The translations under genes and the position numbers were made by a program. Positions 45,040-55,556 of a stretch of DNA of 64,000 nt are shown here, one piece after another. Source of the stretch: Prostheceraeus crozeri (taxonomy: Eukaryota > Platyhelminthes > Polycladida > Euryleptidae). The notes beneath the pieces were generated by a model. That model searched no databases and was not told where the DNA came from. It was given only the letters and a program-made list of their open reading frames with translations. Numbering within the stretch: position 1 is the first letter of the stretch; the number at the start of each line of letters is the position of its first letter. The stretch is from positions 28,442-92,441 of the forward strand of contig CAJQUW010005240.1 in the NCBI GenBank assembly GCA_907163375.1, in the 5' to 3' direction.

Positions 45040-45285
45040 CTAAAGCAGCAACTTCTTCATTCGGATTTTAACAGCGTTCTGAAACATATCTGCGATTATT
45101 ACTAACAAAATTGTCTTTAATATGGTGTGGGAGCCAACTATCTTTCCTAAGGCAAATGCCAGAATGGTTGGGCTTACTATACTATTTATACTGTATTTGA
45201 TTATTTTCAATATAAATAGTCATGTCTAAAAAAGTTCAGACCGCTATCTTTTGGTACTTCAATGGTAAATTGAATATCATATATT
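45040..45285. other. Spacer between PLE2 coding region and inverted arm
   Basis: On the minus strand this precedes the Cys-rich linker and may retain decayed reverse transcriptase-linker sequence. I could not align any motif. Confidence 0.35.
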
Positions 45286-45570
45286 ATGTATTATTATAAA
45301 ATCTGTCAAATAAAGTACATTGGTCAAAGTAGTCGACCTTTTCGATCACGGTATAATGAAGACGAACGTAGTGTCAGAAATAGAGACAAGAAAAGTGCCC
45401 TGAGTGATCATCATCTAAAACACGATACCGCTGAAATGATGGACATTAATTATTTCAACTGCAGTATTTTGGATAAACAGAAGTCGGCGATATCTACTAA
45501 GACGGGTAAATCTCGCTGGATTGCGTCGAAAATGCCAAATTTGATGAATAGACGTCATGAGCTAGTGTGA
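45286..45570 (+). pseudogene. PLE2 GIY-YIG segment in the inverted arm
   Basis: A plus-strand copy of the nuclease C-terminal half: YYKICQIKYIGQSSRPF, SALSDHH and RRHELV with a stop at 45568. Open over 94 codons, but it lacks the N-terminal strand of the GIY-YIG fold in frame and is only part of the arm. Differences from the minus-strand copy are scattered. Confidence 0.7.
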
Positions 45571-45601
45571 GGAGATATCAAATCCAAGACCTGAGAGTAT
45601 A

Positions 45602-47181
45602 CCGGGTGTAAAAAAAGTCTTTGGAATATTGCATAAACTGTATTTCGAATTATTACACATTTTCAAAATAAAAAGGCATTTAGTTAGAATGAAAACTATT
45701 TCTTTTTTAGGTTCGCTATTTTCGGATACTTGGCAGCCTAATGGTTGCCATCATCTCAGAGCATCATCATCTTATGATAAGTATAGGAGAACTGATAAAT
45801 TAAATGTTAATCAAATTAATGTTAATTAAAGAATTGTTGGCAAGTCTGTCGCGTATTGATGAAAATGTGATGTCATCAGCTGTCATCAGATTCGAATCGA
45901 TAACAGACAGCATGACCTTGAATACGCACGCATAGCTAACTCGAGACATTTGACTCGTTGACTGTGTTTCTTTGAAGTGTACTGAAAGTGTCCTACCAAA
46001 TGGCTGATTTAAGCATTGTTGAAAAAGCTCACATCGTTTCGTGGCTAATATCTTATAAGAGCGTGGCAACAGTATGTGAAATGTTTGAAGAAAAATTTAC
46101 TAAGCCCGCCCCATCGCACAGCTCAATGTACTATTGGAAGAAGAAATTCCTTGAGACGGGTTCTTTTATTGATTATCGGCCTAGATCTGGACGGCCCGTA
46201 ACAGCCACTGGTGATGAGCCAACTGCTGAAATAAGGGACTTAATCGACAGCAATCCAACAACATCAACTCGCGAAATGGCATCAGTGGTGGGCATTTCAC
46301 ATAAGTCAGTTCATAATGTCCTTATGAAAATTGGAGCCCATCCTTATAAACCCACGTATTCACAAGAACTGGTGGACGGTGACGAGGACCGAAGACTTCA
46401 ATTTTCAATTTTCATGATTGATCGCCTCAATGCAGATCCAACTTTCAATAGGAAAATTACGCTCAGTGATGAATGCAATTTCCATTTAAATGGAAGTGTT
46501 AATAAACATAACTTACACTATTGGGATACGACCAATCCTCATATCCGCCATGCAGTGAAATCTGGTGTGACTCGGTCTGTTACTGTGTGGGCTTCAGTTA
46601 GTGCGCGAGGTCTCATCGCTTTCGAAATTCTTTCAGGACCAATGAATGGCGAACGCTATTGTGAATTACTCCAGCGTAAAGTAGTCCAATTTTTCACCCG
46701 AAATCGTTCTATGATATTCCAACAAGACGGTGCTCCCCCCACTACTACCGCCCAGCACGAGAAATCCTGGACAAGGAACTACCCGGTCGTTGGATTGGTC
46801 GCAGAGGACCTACGGAGTGGCCGGCTCGGTCTCCAGACTTAACGGTCCGCGACTTTTGGCTGTGGAGTGAATTGCGCGAACATGTGTACACCCCCGGACA
46901 AATTTCCGATCAATACAAGAACTACAACTCAAAATCCAGACGGAGTTGGAAAACCTGGATGTAACACACTTCCAAAATGCCTTTAGAAACTGATCTGTCA
47001 GGATGCAGAAATGTATCGATGTGAATGGTGGACATTTCGAATAACTGAATTTGTTACGAACTGTGAATTAGAATTACACTTGTTACCCGTTCTATTTTGT
47101 ACTTGCTATACTTGTTTTTGCAGTATTTTATGCAGTAAATATACAGTACTACAATATTCCAAAGACTTCTTTTACACCCTG
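45602..47181 (+). mobile_element. Mariner-like transposon, 1.58 kb, inserted in PLE2 arm
   Basis: Inverted ends start C(C/A)GGGTGTAAAA and continue through AAGTCTTTGGAATATT, about 28 bp. TATA flanks both sides (45598-45601 and 47182-47185). The uninterrupted sister arm (44425-44455) has the target as a single TATA followed by ACCCGC, read on the minus strand, which confirms both ends. Confidence 0.9.
45988..47035 (+). pseudogene. Mariner-like transposase, frameshifted
   Basis: The first 250 residues are intact: tandem helix-turn-helix DNA-binding domains (about 10-60 and 80-115) joined by a basic RPRSGRPV linker, the first catalytic Asp at 161 (LSDECNFHLNG) and the second at 247 (FQQDGAP). 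A one-base loss in a C run near 46740 then shifts the frame. Past it the other frame continues GRWIGRRGPTEWPARSPDL and on to RDFWLWSELREHVY, whose Asp would be the third catalytic residue, about 41 residues after the second. A further shift lies near 46905 and a TGA near 46990, before the normal end CIDVNGGHFE. The start could be Met1 or Met5 (ADLSIVEKAH). The wide Asp-Asp spacing recalls DD41D mariner relatives. Confidence 0.85.
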
Positions 47182-47249
47182 TATAACCCGCATCATGTAG
47201 CCTTGTCAGTGTACCCTTGAGACAGTCTTTGAGCCGGAGGCGAGAATAG

Positions 47250-49080
47250 ATAGCTTATGATACGAGTAGATTTTCAAGCAGCGTTTATCTTCGGAAATCA
47301 GTGTGATATCCTAATTTATATGACCGATATCTTAAAGGGAATAGAAATTCATAAAACTCAAGCGTTTAACACTGCAAATGTTGACAACATGAAATACATG
47401 TTTAGTGGAACTTTCTCAACCTGTGTATTCAATGTCAAGTCTGAGAAGTAAGAGACAATATGACATGACTCATCATAGTATGATACTTATTGTTGATAAA
47501 TTATTAAAATTTGTTCAATTTACTAATTTATCATAGTTTTCAATATTTTACTATGGATCTATGTACCCAGCAGTATAAACGATTGTATTCTATCGTTAGA
47601 TATCTAGAATTCTACTGATATCGGTCATGCCAACTACGGCATTAGTGTCCGCTGTTAGAATCAGTAATTAATCAAGTTAATCAATTATAGAAAAGAGGAA
47701 GGTTGTGCAGCAAGAAAACAAAAATTTACCTCTTTTCAAATCCAGTTTACATATTGATAAAATTTAACAAATGGCTTAATGTTATGTCAATATCTCTTGT
47801 TTCTTGGATGATTGTGAACACGTCTATCGATTGCTTTCAGAGACTTCAACTCATTTCTGCAACAAAGATGATGGCAAAACATGCCGACGAATTGACAGAA
47901 AAAATAGATAGTAAACTGCCTTTACATCTTTGGATTTATGATGTATGCATTGTTGCCTTCAATATCAAAAGTCGGAGAGATTTGTCAGACAGACAATTAT
48001 CATTGATGTTAAGTTCCATTATTCAATTTACGCACTTAATAAGGAATACGATCAAACTGTTGAAGCTAGTTTAGGCAGAATGGCGTCTCGTCTATCATGT
48101 CCACTTGAAGTTTCATATCTTACCAGAGATTTTAGCAAGTTATCAGATTAAGTCAACAGCACTGCCAAACTACACAAATGAAACTGAGTAAACAAAGTTT
48201 GGACTTCACACAGATTGATTTTAATCAGCATATATATTAACGGCTGGAACATGGAAATAGCTCTTCATATGTGGCATGATGATGATGATTTACTTAGTGT
48301 GTGGAAATCATATTATGTGCTAATAGCCAACACGTAGGAGGTGACATCAGGACAACATCTCTTCGCTGTCTATTTGTTGTGATATCGACTATCGCGTGAC
48401 CGGTACAAGATTCTCCATTGATGATAAACGATTACAACGAAATGATTACAGGATTGAAATAATTGCTTATGTGATAAGTAATCGATAGGCACAGGCGTCG
48501 ATTTGCTCTCAACTCAGGGGGGGCGAAATTTCTTGATTAAGTATGGCTTGCTTCCTCATTATGGGCGCATTACTCATGCTCGAATATTTGTAAAACTATG
48601 TCCGCCAGAATCTTATCAATACTGCTTTACCAGATATTGCATTTTGAAATACATTTATTATACATATACCGATATCATTTTAAGCAGTACATTCGAACTT
48701 TTGAGTGAGTGAATGAGCGAACGCGGTTTTTAACTCTGAAATGAGCGAATGGGATATTCCGGCTTCTATCACTGAACTGAGAACTAGGAATATATCTGCA
48801 ATAATCAGTAAATGATACTTGGAATGTAAATAGAGCTGTCTCCTTACTGAAAACAGACCTGAATAGATATTCAATTATAAAATAATAATCAAAATTGTGT
48901 TGTGTACATGTATCTGCGATCTACCTCATTACTGCATGTTGAGCGAGTGATGTTGTTGATAGATGTGAACTAGGCCTGCTGATGATTCCTGATATTGAAT
49001 GAAATGGAGGCCATTCAGGTCTGCCCCCCATTTTTCAACTTAGAATGCAACTACTAACAAGTTGTTTTGAAACTTTGAAC
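47250..49080. other. Unannotated non-coding stretch
   Basis: About 1.8 kb. The frames 47703-48074 and 47945-48151 overlap in different frames and show no known domain. Confidence 0.4.
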
Positions 49081-49087
49081 AAGTTGA

Positions 49088-49175
49088 ACCCTTGTATGGC
49101 GAAACGCAGCGTCGTCGGTTGATGAAGAGGATTTTTGTGCTTCAATGACTCAAGTCTAATGACATCTTTTTATGT
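49088..49175 (+). ncRNA. Hammerhead relic and retroelement terminal-repeat fragment
   Basis: CCCTTGTATGGCGAAACGCA followed by GCGTC preserves the right half of stem II, the GAAA box, stem III (ACG-CAG-CGT) and the cleavage C, aligned with the complete ribozyme at 5026. The left core box is degraded (TTGAAC) and stem I does not pair. The match continues about 60 bases downstream, marking it as a fragment of the same terminal repeat. Confidence 0.45.
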
Positions 49176-49179
49176 TCGC

Positions 49180-49825
49180 AATCTGCAATCTTCATGATTC
49201 TTGCATTATTATTGTGGAGAATTTAATGCCAAGTTACGTGCACTCCTTGCGAATCATTGCTAATGCTATGGACTGTTTTACATTGTAGCCCTAACCCCTG
49301 CTTATTTAAGTAACTCAAGGAATTAGAAATAAGATACAAAATATCTCATTGACAAACTGTGTTACAAAAGTTACACAATTACACGCATGAATGACGTGCA
49401 AATTGAAGTAGGAGTGAATTGATCATATAACGGGAGGAAAAATGCTCGCACATACAGAAATTGCTACCTTCAAAGAAAGATTAGATATGAAACTTGTCCA
49501 CTGGGGCATTTTATCCGAGTACGTAGGCATTCAAGATTATTGTCTACTTTATTAGTAAAACAATGCCTGCCTAATTCCCCTGCCAATTTTGAACTGATTG
49601 ATTTGACGAAATAGCATAAAAGCACTCACATGAGAGGGTCTAAGGTACGGAATCGAAGCTAAATAAAAATAAAATAAGCTATAAATCAAGCGATGACTAA
49701 GGCACTGCAGGTCATGCGATGACTATGAGCACCATACTGTCCAGGATGCAATTGCATTTAGACATGTACATGCACACTATAATGAAGAGGGTCGAAGTTA
49801 TGCGTGTGTAATCTTACGTACTTCC
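49180..49825. other. Unannotated non-coding stretch
   Basis: No supported feature. Confidence 0.4.
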
Positions 49826-49833
49826 ACACAAAG

Positions 49834-51260
49834 CAGGGATGCGAAGTCCTATCATTCCGACTCCGGGTGGCAAGTATATAAAGCCTAGTTTTTTGAAAAA
49901 AAGGTGGTAACCTACATCATAGATCATTATACGCTTACCTGAACCTATGTTTAGTGATCATTGCTGTATCAATTATCAATCATTTTCGATGAAAGTTTAT
50001 CAAATGTCGCTTTCAGTTGAATGCATACGACTCGGCTCCTCCCATCTTCTTAATGTGTGTTTCACACGGTTTTTCTCCAGTCTCCACCAGGCAGGAAAAT
50101 ACCCAATACCCATCCTTCTTCAAAAAATATGAATACACTTTCGATTTTAATATGCGCTTTGGAGGACCCATCACACACGATTAACGTGAGGGTAAGAGGT
50201 AATGTTCTCAAACAAACTAGTATTTCATTTTTGTCTCTGATGTAACCTTTGGTGCGTAGGTATGATCGAGGCTAGGAAGGCTTGTCTTCCCTATACTGAA
50301 TCACCAAGTGAAAAGACAATCCTTTTTCACTATCACGGTTCATTCTCTCAACTATTACAAGCTTTGCATGCACTGCTGTCTCTGTACTTTTGCTTGACGG
50401 CGAAAGTTGACATCAAGACAGTGACAGCTATGCACGAGGATAAATAATTTGTTTTTATTATACTAGAAATTTGCTACGTTGAATTGTTTTTGCAGCACGT
50501 CTTGAGTTGAAGGTGGATTATGTCCCCGCCTCTTGACCTCTACTGCCTGGACGCTGTCCTTCTTTCAAATGCCTGAGGTACATTTAATCAATAGTGACTC
50601 TATTTTTTTCGATAGATGCTAATCTTTCTCTATTATAAATTTAATTTTTGAGGCTGTGCATCTTAAATGTACAGGACCGCGCTTGGTCGGGTTTGAGCGT
50701 CCAGGATTAAGCGGTCGAAACGCGATCGTCCTGACCGAGTTCCTGTTAATGACCTCATTAAAAATAGTCATATAAATTGTATGCATATTTTGTAGAATTT
50801 TATTTCACGTTTTAGCCTAAGGAACTAATATTAATTCTCTTACACACCTGGTAGATTTTAGATAGCGTAATCCCGCTGTGTTAGCTAGATCTGGTATTCT
50901 GATTGGAAACCGACCTGTCCTCTTATCATCTGAATGGGCAGACTGTTAAATAGGAAATTTAAATATATAAGTGATAAACATAATTTTGAGCAGAACGACT
51001 TACTCGCCAATTCATTACACATGAGGAGAGGAGAAGCGTTGTTTGTCATTCTAGTAAGTATTTTTAAAATTTTTAGACATTTTAGGATATAAAAATGTTC
51101 TTTTAAATCATATTTTTACCTACTAAACATTAAGTAGTCATTAGCTTGTTTTTTTTAACTTTGTTACCTTGACGCACTTTGCTACGTTGAACTAGTTATA
51201 GGCCGGAGTCCGACTCCAGCAAAAATGATAGGACTCCGGGACTCCGACTCCACATCCCTG
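49834..51260. mobile_element. hAT element 2, 1.43 kb, non-autonomous
   Basis: Starts CAGGGATG and ends CATCCCTG, with ATCATT/AATGAT and GTCCTA/TAGGAC pairing inside the ends. The perfect 8-bp duplication ACACAAAG flanks it (49826-49833 and 51261-51268). The right end has an internal GGAGTCGGAGTC-type duplication. The small frames at 49947-50447 show no hAT transposase motif. Confidence 0.88.
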
Positions 51261-51269
51261 ACACAAAGG

Positions 51270-52290
51270 AATGCATGTATATTTTATTAGAGTTGCTGAT
51301 GGCTGTATCTTTGGAAGGAAGAAGGCTTTTGTTGAAAGCTTTCGTTAGATTTGGTTGTCGCATCGTTTTTTTCTTTATCTCAAAGTAAGACAGGTGAACA
51401 GCATAAAAATAATGCGCTTGCGCAAGAGGCGAATACTAACGACCACTTGTAACTGTTGCACTTGATTTGGATTCCGTTTGAGTTTGCTGGTTTGCTGTAT
51501 GTATCCACTCGCATCTAGGCCTACTTTCTTGCTGGTATCTGGAAATAGAGATTGTTGAGCAGAGTGGTCCGTTTTGAAGGTACGAGAGGGTATGTGTCCA
51601 TAGGTCCGGAGAGTCACTATATGGGGACCATTTTGAAGGTCCAAGGGGGTCCATAAAGTGACTTATAGAATAAAATAATTTAGAGATTTGTAGGCCGCTA
51701 AAATGGCTGTAGTATCTTCTACTCACCTTTAGACACCTGCCCCTACCGCAATAACCCCATTCTTCACTTTCCTCCACTTTGACAATAGGACAATTTGTCT
51801 TTAGCAACAATGAATTTCAATAAGCGCAGAGAGTTAAATATGCTTACAAATCCTCTGTTGATTTGTCAATCGATATAATATACCTTGCAAAATGTTTGCA
51901 AATGACATTACCAATGAAGATAATAACTTTTAATCTTTTCTGCAGATTCTTGCCAATCCTTATATCATTTCATAATTATGTATTTTATTTATAATAAAAT
52001 GACCCTTACATGACTTTGTCTGTCGTTTCAATTTTCCAAAGGAGGTATTTTGGCACTTGTGAAATATGCTAACAACACTACTCTTAAGCTCATCGGACCC
52101 GTTTTGACTCTTGCACCTCAAATACGTACCCATCCACAATACGGACTTTCTAGCAATTTTTCTTTGCATTGCATTACTCTGCATAATTCACAGAATTAGA
52201 TTCGTCTGCATGCGCTTCGGTTTCCTAGAAAGGAAGAGTTATATGTAACCTTAATATCGAAATGGCACAGAATTTGACAACTTACTCCTT
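51270..52290. other. Unannotated non-coding stretch
   Basis: The largest frame, 51436-51810 on the minus strand (124 codons), overlaps another frame, contains near-repeats of GGACC/GGTCC sequence, and has no recognisable domain. I treat it as non-coding. Confidence 0.4.
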
Positions 52291-52299
52291 CCCGAATGG

Positions 52300-52740
52300 A
52301 TAATTCGTGTATCACTTGCTATTGAAAATGGCAAACAATAAGCTGTCAGCAGAGGACACCAGAGCCAGTGAGAGATGCGTGCGTGCTGTGATATCACTTC
52401 GCACACACCAAAACACACATCGTCTGGTAACATTCGATTCAATGTATGCACTATACAGTGAGCAATGCCGAGGAGAAGATGTGAGATCATCAAGTGAACT
52501 AATTTTCGTACGCCTGCTACTTTCTTTAATAATGATCGGAAGGGCCAACATTATGGAGAAAACTTGTGGGCAATGATCTGAATTCTTCGAATCTGAAGGA
52601 ATTTTGGCAATCGAAGCACTTTGCTGGAACTCACATTAATCCGCAAGCGACGCACGACTTTTTTTCCTATCTCTGTAAGGCATTAGGAATTCCTTTTTGC
52701 CCACCTAATAGGTTCCTCAATGTGCCGTCCATTTCGTATT
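52300..52740 (-). repeat. Three-copy dispersed repeat, copy 1
   Basis: On the minus strand AGAGATAGGAAAAAAAGTCG, GTGCGTCGCTTGCGGATT and AATTCAGATCATTGC align with copies at 56130 and 58136. The similarity is mosaic and several frames are broken in all copies. Family unknown; probably an old transposon. Confidence 0.65.
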
Positions 52741-52910
52741 AATCACACTTCTAGCAAACCGAAGCAGATAAACAAAATATTTAATTCTGTAGCATAATTA
52801 GTTATTTTCTTGTCATATCTGGACAAGTCATGTACAAAGAATATGCAACTCAGAAAATGTGTCTGATGAATTTCGGACCCTTTTATCCCTTAATGTGGAC
52901 TATTTTGCCT

Positions 52911-53166
52911 CACTGTAAACTGTAAACCGTAAATATCCGTTAAAATTAACAGCTAAAATTGGTTTAACTGTTTTTGTACAGTCGAAGCTGTAAAAATCCG
53001 TAATGACAGACATTTGCTTTATCTGATATGAACAGATTTTGACTGTTACGTCATCACTCATCACCTTGTGACGTCATCATTTTAACATATATTTGCGGAT
53101 ATTTTCTGTGAAGTTTGATGGTTATTTTATCTGTTTTAACGGCGCACAGTTTACAGCTTAACAGTG
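52911..53166. mobile_element. MITE with CACTGTAAACT-type ends
   Basis: Ends CACTGTAAACTGTAAACCG and ACAGTTTACAGCTTAACAGTG are inverted matches with an offset internal repeat. The right flank is TA; the left flank is CT, so the target duplication is imperfect. The interior contains TGACGTCATC and ATATCCGT/ACGGA-type pairs. Confidence 0.7.
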
Positions 53167-53169
53167 TAC

Positions 53170-53790
53170 TTTGTTTTGCTTTCGATCCCGCCGATGACGT
53201 GTGAGTATTCTCACTCTCAAGAGATATTTATAAGTTCGAATAATGAGCATGTTCAATACCAAAGTAATTTCCTTCTTGCTCTGTGATGTTATTTATTTCT
53301 GAAACATGTCATTCCCTACATTACTTGCCATCACAATGCATAATCCCCGCTTGAAACTCTTGACATATCGTCCACGCATCGTTAGATGAGAAGATAATGA
53401 CTTTGATGATTAATTTCAAAAATATTCGCGCATATTATTAACACTTTCACACCTGTTATCGTAATATCTATTTATGGACACTTCTAATTTGTATCTCCAA
53501 TGATTAAATATGATGTTTCTACGTAATCGCTGTATCAGCACTCTACAAATGTGCTATATTCCGTGGAGTTGCTTCAAACCCTGCCAATCGGTAGGGAAAA
53601 CGTCTTCTTGCGCGATCAGTTGAAGTAAGGCTTGCTTCCATTTATTTTTCAACAGCGCGCTATCGTTGTCTGGCCTGAGAGGAGTCCAGTGGACCCCTGA
53701 GCCATATTTTTCTATTTCACTTTCTGTGTTGACGATATATAATAACAACGTTTATTCGGAAAATAAAAATCAAGTTATTACACAGCATTG
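53170..53790. other. Unannotated stretch
   Basis: Contains GGAGTCCAGTGGACCCCTGA at 53685, similar to the possible element end at 44148. No gene was supported. Confidence 0.4.
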
Positions 53791-53841
53791 AACAACAATG
53801 AAATTAAATAAGCGATAGATCAAATTGCCATGCAAAAGATG
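53791..53841 (+). repeat. 51-bp direct repeat, left copy
   Basis: Begins AACAACAATGAAATTAAATA and ends GCAAAAGATG. It differs from 54089-54139 at one position (G/A). The two copies bracket a 247-bp segment containing the tRNA-like gene. Confidence 0.92.
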
Positions 53842-53915
53842 TGCGGCTGGTAGGATTCGAACCTACGACCAAGGTTAACTAGACCTGTGCTCTAACCAAC
53901 TGAGCTACGAGCCAC
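53842..53915 (-). tRNA. tRNA-Thr-like sequence, anticodon AGT (possibly SINE-derived or pseudogene)
   Basis: On the minus strand: D arm GCTC-AGTTGGTTA-GAGC, anticodon stem AGGT/ACCT around the loop CTAGTTA (anticodon AGT), and T arm GTAGG-TTCGAAT-CCTAC. The A box (TAGCTCAGTTGG) and B box (GGTTCGAATCC) are intact. The acceptor pairs GTGGCT with AGCCGC, with a G-U, but position 7 mismatches and one extra base precedes the D arm. A TTTT run 6 to 10 nt downstream could stop RNA polymerase III. The defects leave a real but divergent gene, a pseudogene or a SINE part all possible. Confidence 0.6.
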
Positions 53916-54088
53916 TTACGCGACTCTGTCAATTGGCAGGATCAAACCCTCACCACCACACATCAGTTGTCAAGGCAATAATAATCAATGAATAAATAAC
54001 ACGTCACAATTGTGACCGCCGACATTAACGCAAGTAGCGGGGATCGGTTGTCCACCAAAGCATCTTAAGCCATGTCGTGAATGCAATT
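53916..54088. other. Segment between the 51-bp repeats, upstream of the tRNA-like gene
   Basis: 173 bases 5' of the tRNA-like gene on its strand. Moderately GC-rich, with no recognisable gene. It is part of the 247-bp unit bracketed by the direct repeats. Confidence 0.4.
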
Positions 54089-54139
54089 AACAACAATGAA
54101 ATTAAATAAACGATAGATCAAATTGCCATGCAAAAGATG
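54089..54139 (+). repeat. 51-bp direct repeat, right copy
   Basis: Partner of 53791-53841; 50 of 51 positions identical. It is far longer than normal insertion duplications, so a 298-bp tandem duplication with partial loss is as likely as a transposition footprint. Confidence 0.92.
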
Positions 54140-54327
54140 CCATGCATGAAACATTCAAAGTTACATGAGTCACACACACTGATTTACAGACGTGCAAGGA
54201 CGCAGAAATAATTGTTACTTATGTTGTAGTTTCTCCGCTCATGTCCATGTAAAATCATCATTTTTGACCCTGAATCTGCATGTGATATTTCATTTTAATT
54301 GAATCAATAGAAGTATGGTAGATGCTA

Positions 54328-54578
54328 CATTGTAAACTGTAGGGCACACGTTTAGGCACGAAGCCGAAAATTCAAGCCGGTTAGCGCCTAGTTACTGCCT
54401 CGAGGCAACAGTAGGCGACACTTCGGCACTAATAGGCACCAAACCAAATATTTGTTTATCCAATGAAATTGAAGGAAAAATTGATGTGTACGAGCTCGGC
54501 ACTATGAATTGATGAAGAATTGATGCCTAAATTTCGTGGCTAATTCAAGGGAAATTTCGTGCCCTAGAGTTTACAGTG
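54328..54578. mobile_element. TA-flanked MITE with CACTGTAAACT-type ends
   Basis: CATTGTAAACTGTAGGGCAC at the left and GTGCCCTAGAGTTTACAGTG at the right are inverted matches, both flanked by TA (54326-54327 and 54579-54580). Length is 251 bp. The interior (GCCGAAAATTC, TGCCTCGAGGCA, a 12-base palindrome) is unrelated to the other two members. Confidence 0.82.
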
Positions 54579-54584
54579 TAGATG

Positions 54585-55545
54585 GTAAGAAGGTCCATTC
54601 GACCCCCGTAGATATTGGAGGGTGTAGAAATTCTCATCACGAAAATTGTACTTTGCTATCAGATGAAAAATGATTTTGTGCTTGTCCACAATGGTGCATA
54701 ATGAGTGAAATTCATTTATTCATTGTTTACATCCTGCTCGCAGTGTTAGAAGATGACAAAATGTGACTATTTTGATGATCGTGCATCACTGGTTGGCCTA
54801 CCTGAACAAATCAACATAAATCAATGCTCAAAATGAAACCTATCATTATATTCATAGTTCAACACAATAAAAGACTGTTGGCAAAGTTTTCACAGCAGAA
54901 ATTGATGAGCATGAGATCTTCACAGCTGTTTTAATAGTCAAAAAGTGTAGCAATGATTGCTCTGTATAGACATCAAAGTCAACTACCTTGAAATCAACTG
55001 TCTGAAGTTATGGCGACAGCAAAAATCATTAACCGCCTCCTAGCTCAACGGGCACTGTGCTAAATGTCATTAAATTATAAAAACACCACCTTTTCGCATG
55101 TGTTTACCGAGAAGACGGAAAGACACTCAGAGGATTAGCTATATCGACCTGCTACGAAATCAACGTTCCCAATGTTCTAACATTGGGTAAGCTAATAATT
55201 TGTGAAAGAAGCTAACTGTACCCTCCACCTTAAAGTCTTAGAGCAGTGATTCCCAACCTTTTAACCTTTGAACAGTTTGAGATCCTACACCTTCGCCGCG
55301 TACCGCTTAATCTCAAAGAAATTCTTGTCATTTTAAGAAAGATATAACGGTGTTTTTTTTATTTCAAAGAAATTTATTGTTTGCGAACAAGATAAACATG
55401 AAACAAAGAGCTCTCATGCTACATGTTGAGGATTCTTCTTCCGAACAAATGAATTAATAATCATTCAGGTAACTTATTCTAATCCAAATATATGTACACT
55501 TAGATATCGAAATGAATGCTGTTTGAAGAGACTGTGTCAAATATC
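54585..55545. other. Unannotated non-coding stretch
   Basis: No supported gene or repeat. Confidence 0.4.
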
Positions 55546-55556
55546 TACGATCAAAT

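Larger units (their letters stand above)
44345..47245 (-). mobile_element. PLE2: Penelope-like retroelement, truncated, interrupted by a mariner-like transposon
   Basis: A minus-strand GIY-YIG coding region (45034 to about 44460) ends in an arm (44345-44735) that recurs inverted at 45286-45600 and continues after the mariner at 47182-47245. As in PLE1, the inverted repeats include nuclease-coding sequence, and the reverse transcriptase is missing. The minus-strand arm ends with a hammerhead-like motif. Confidence 0.75.

Noticed and set aside
47703..48074. 123-codon plus-strand frame
   Set aside because: No recognisable domain, low-complexity Ile/Leu/Ser composition and a competing overlapping frame at 47945-48151.
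48970..49015. CTGATGA followed by GAAA on the plus strand
   Set aside because: No stem I or stem III pairing around the boxes; coincidental motifs.
51436..51810. 124-codon minus-strand frame
   Set aside because: Composition follows local GGTCC/GGACC near-repeats and an overlapping frame exists; no family features.
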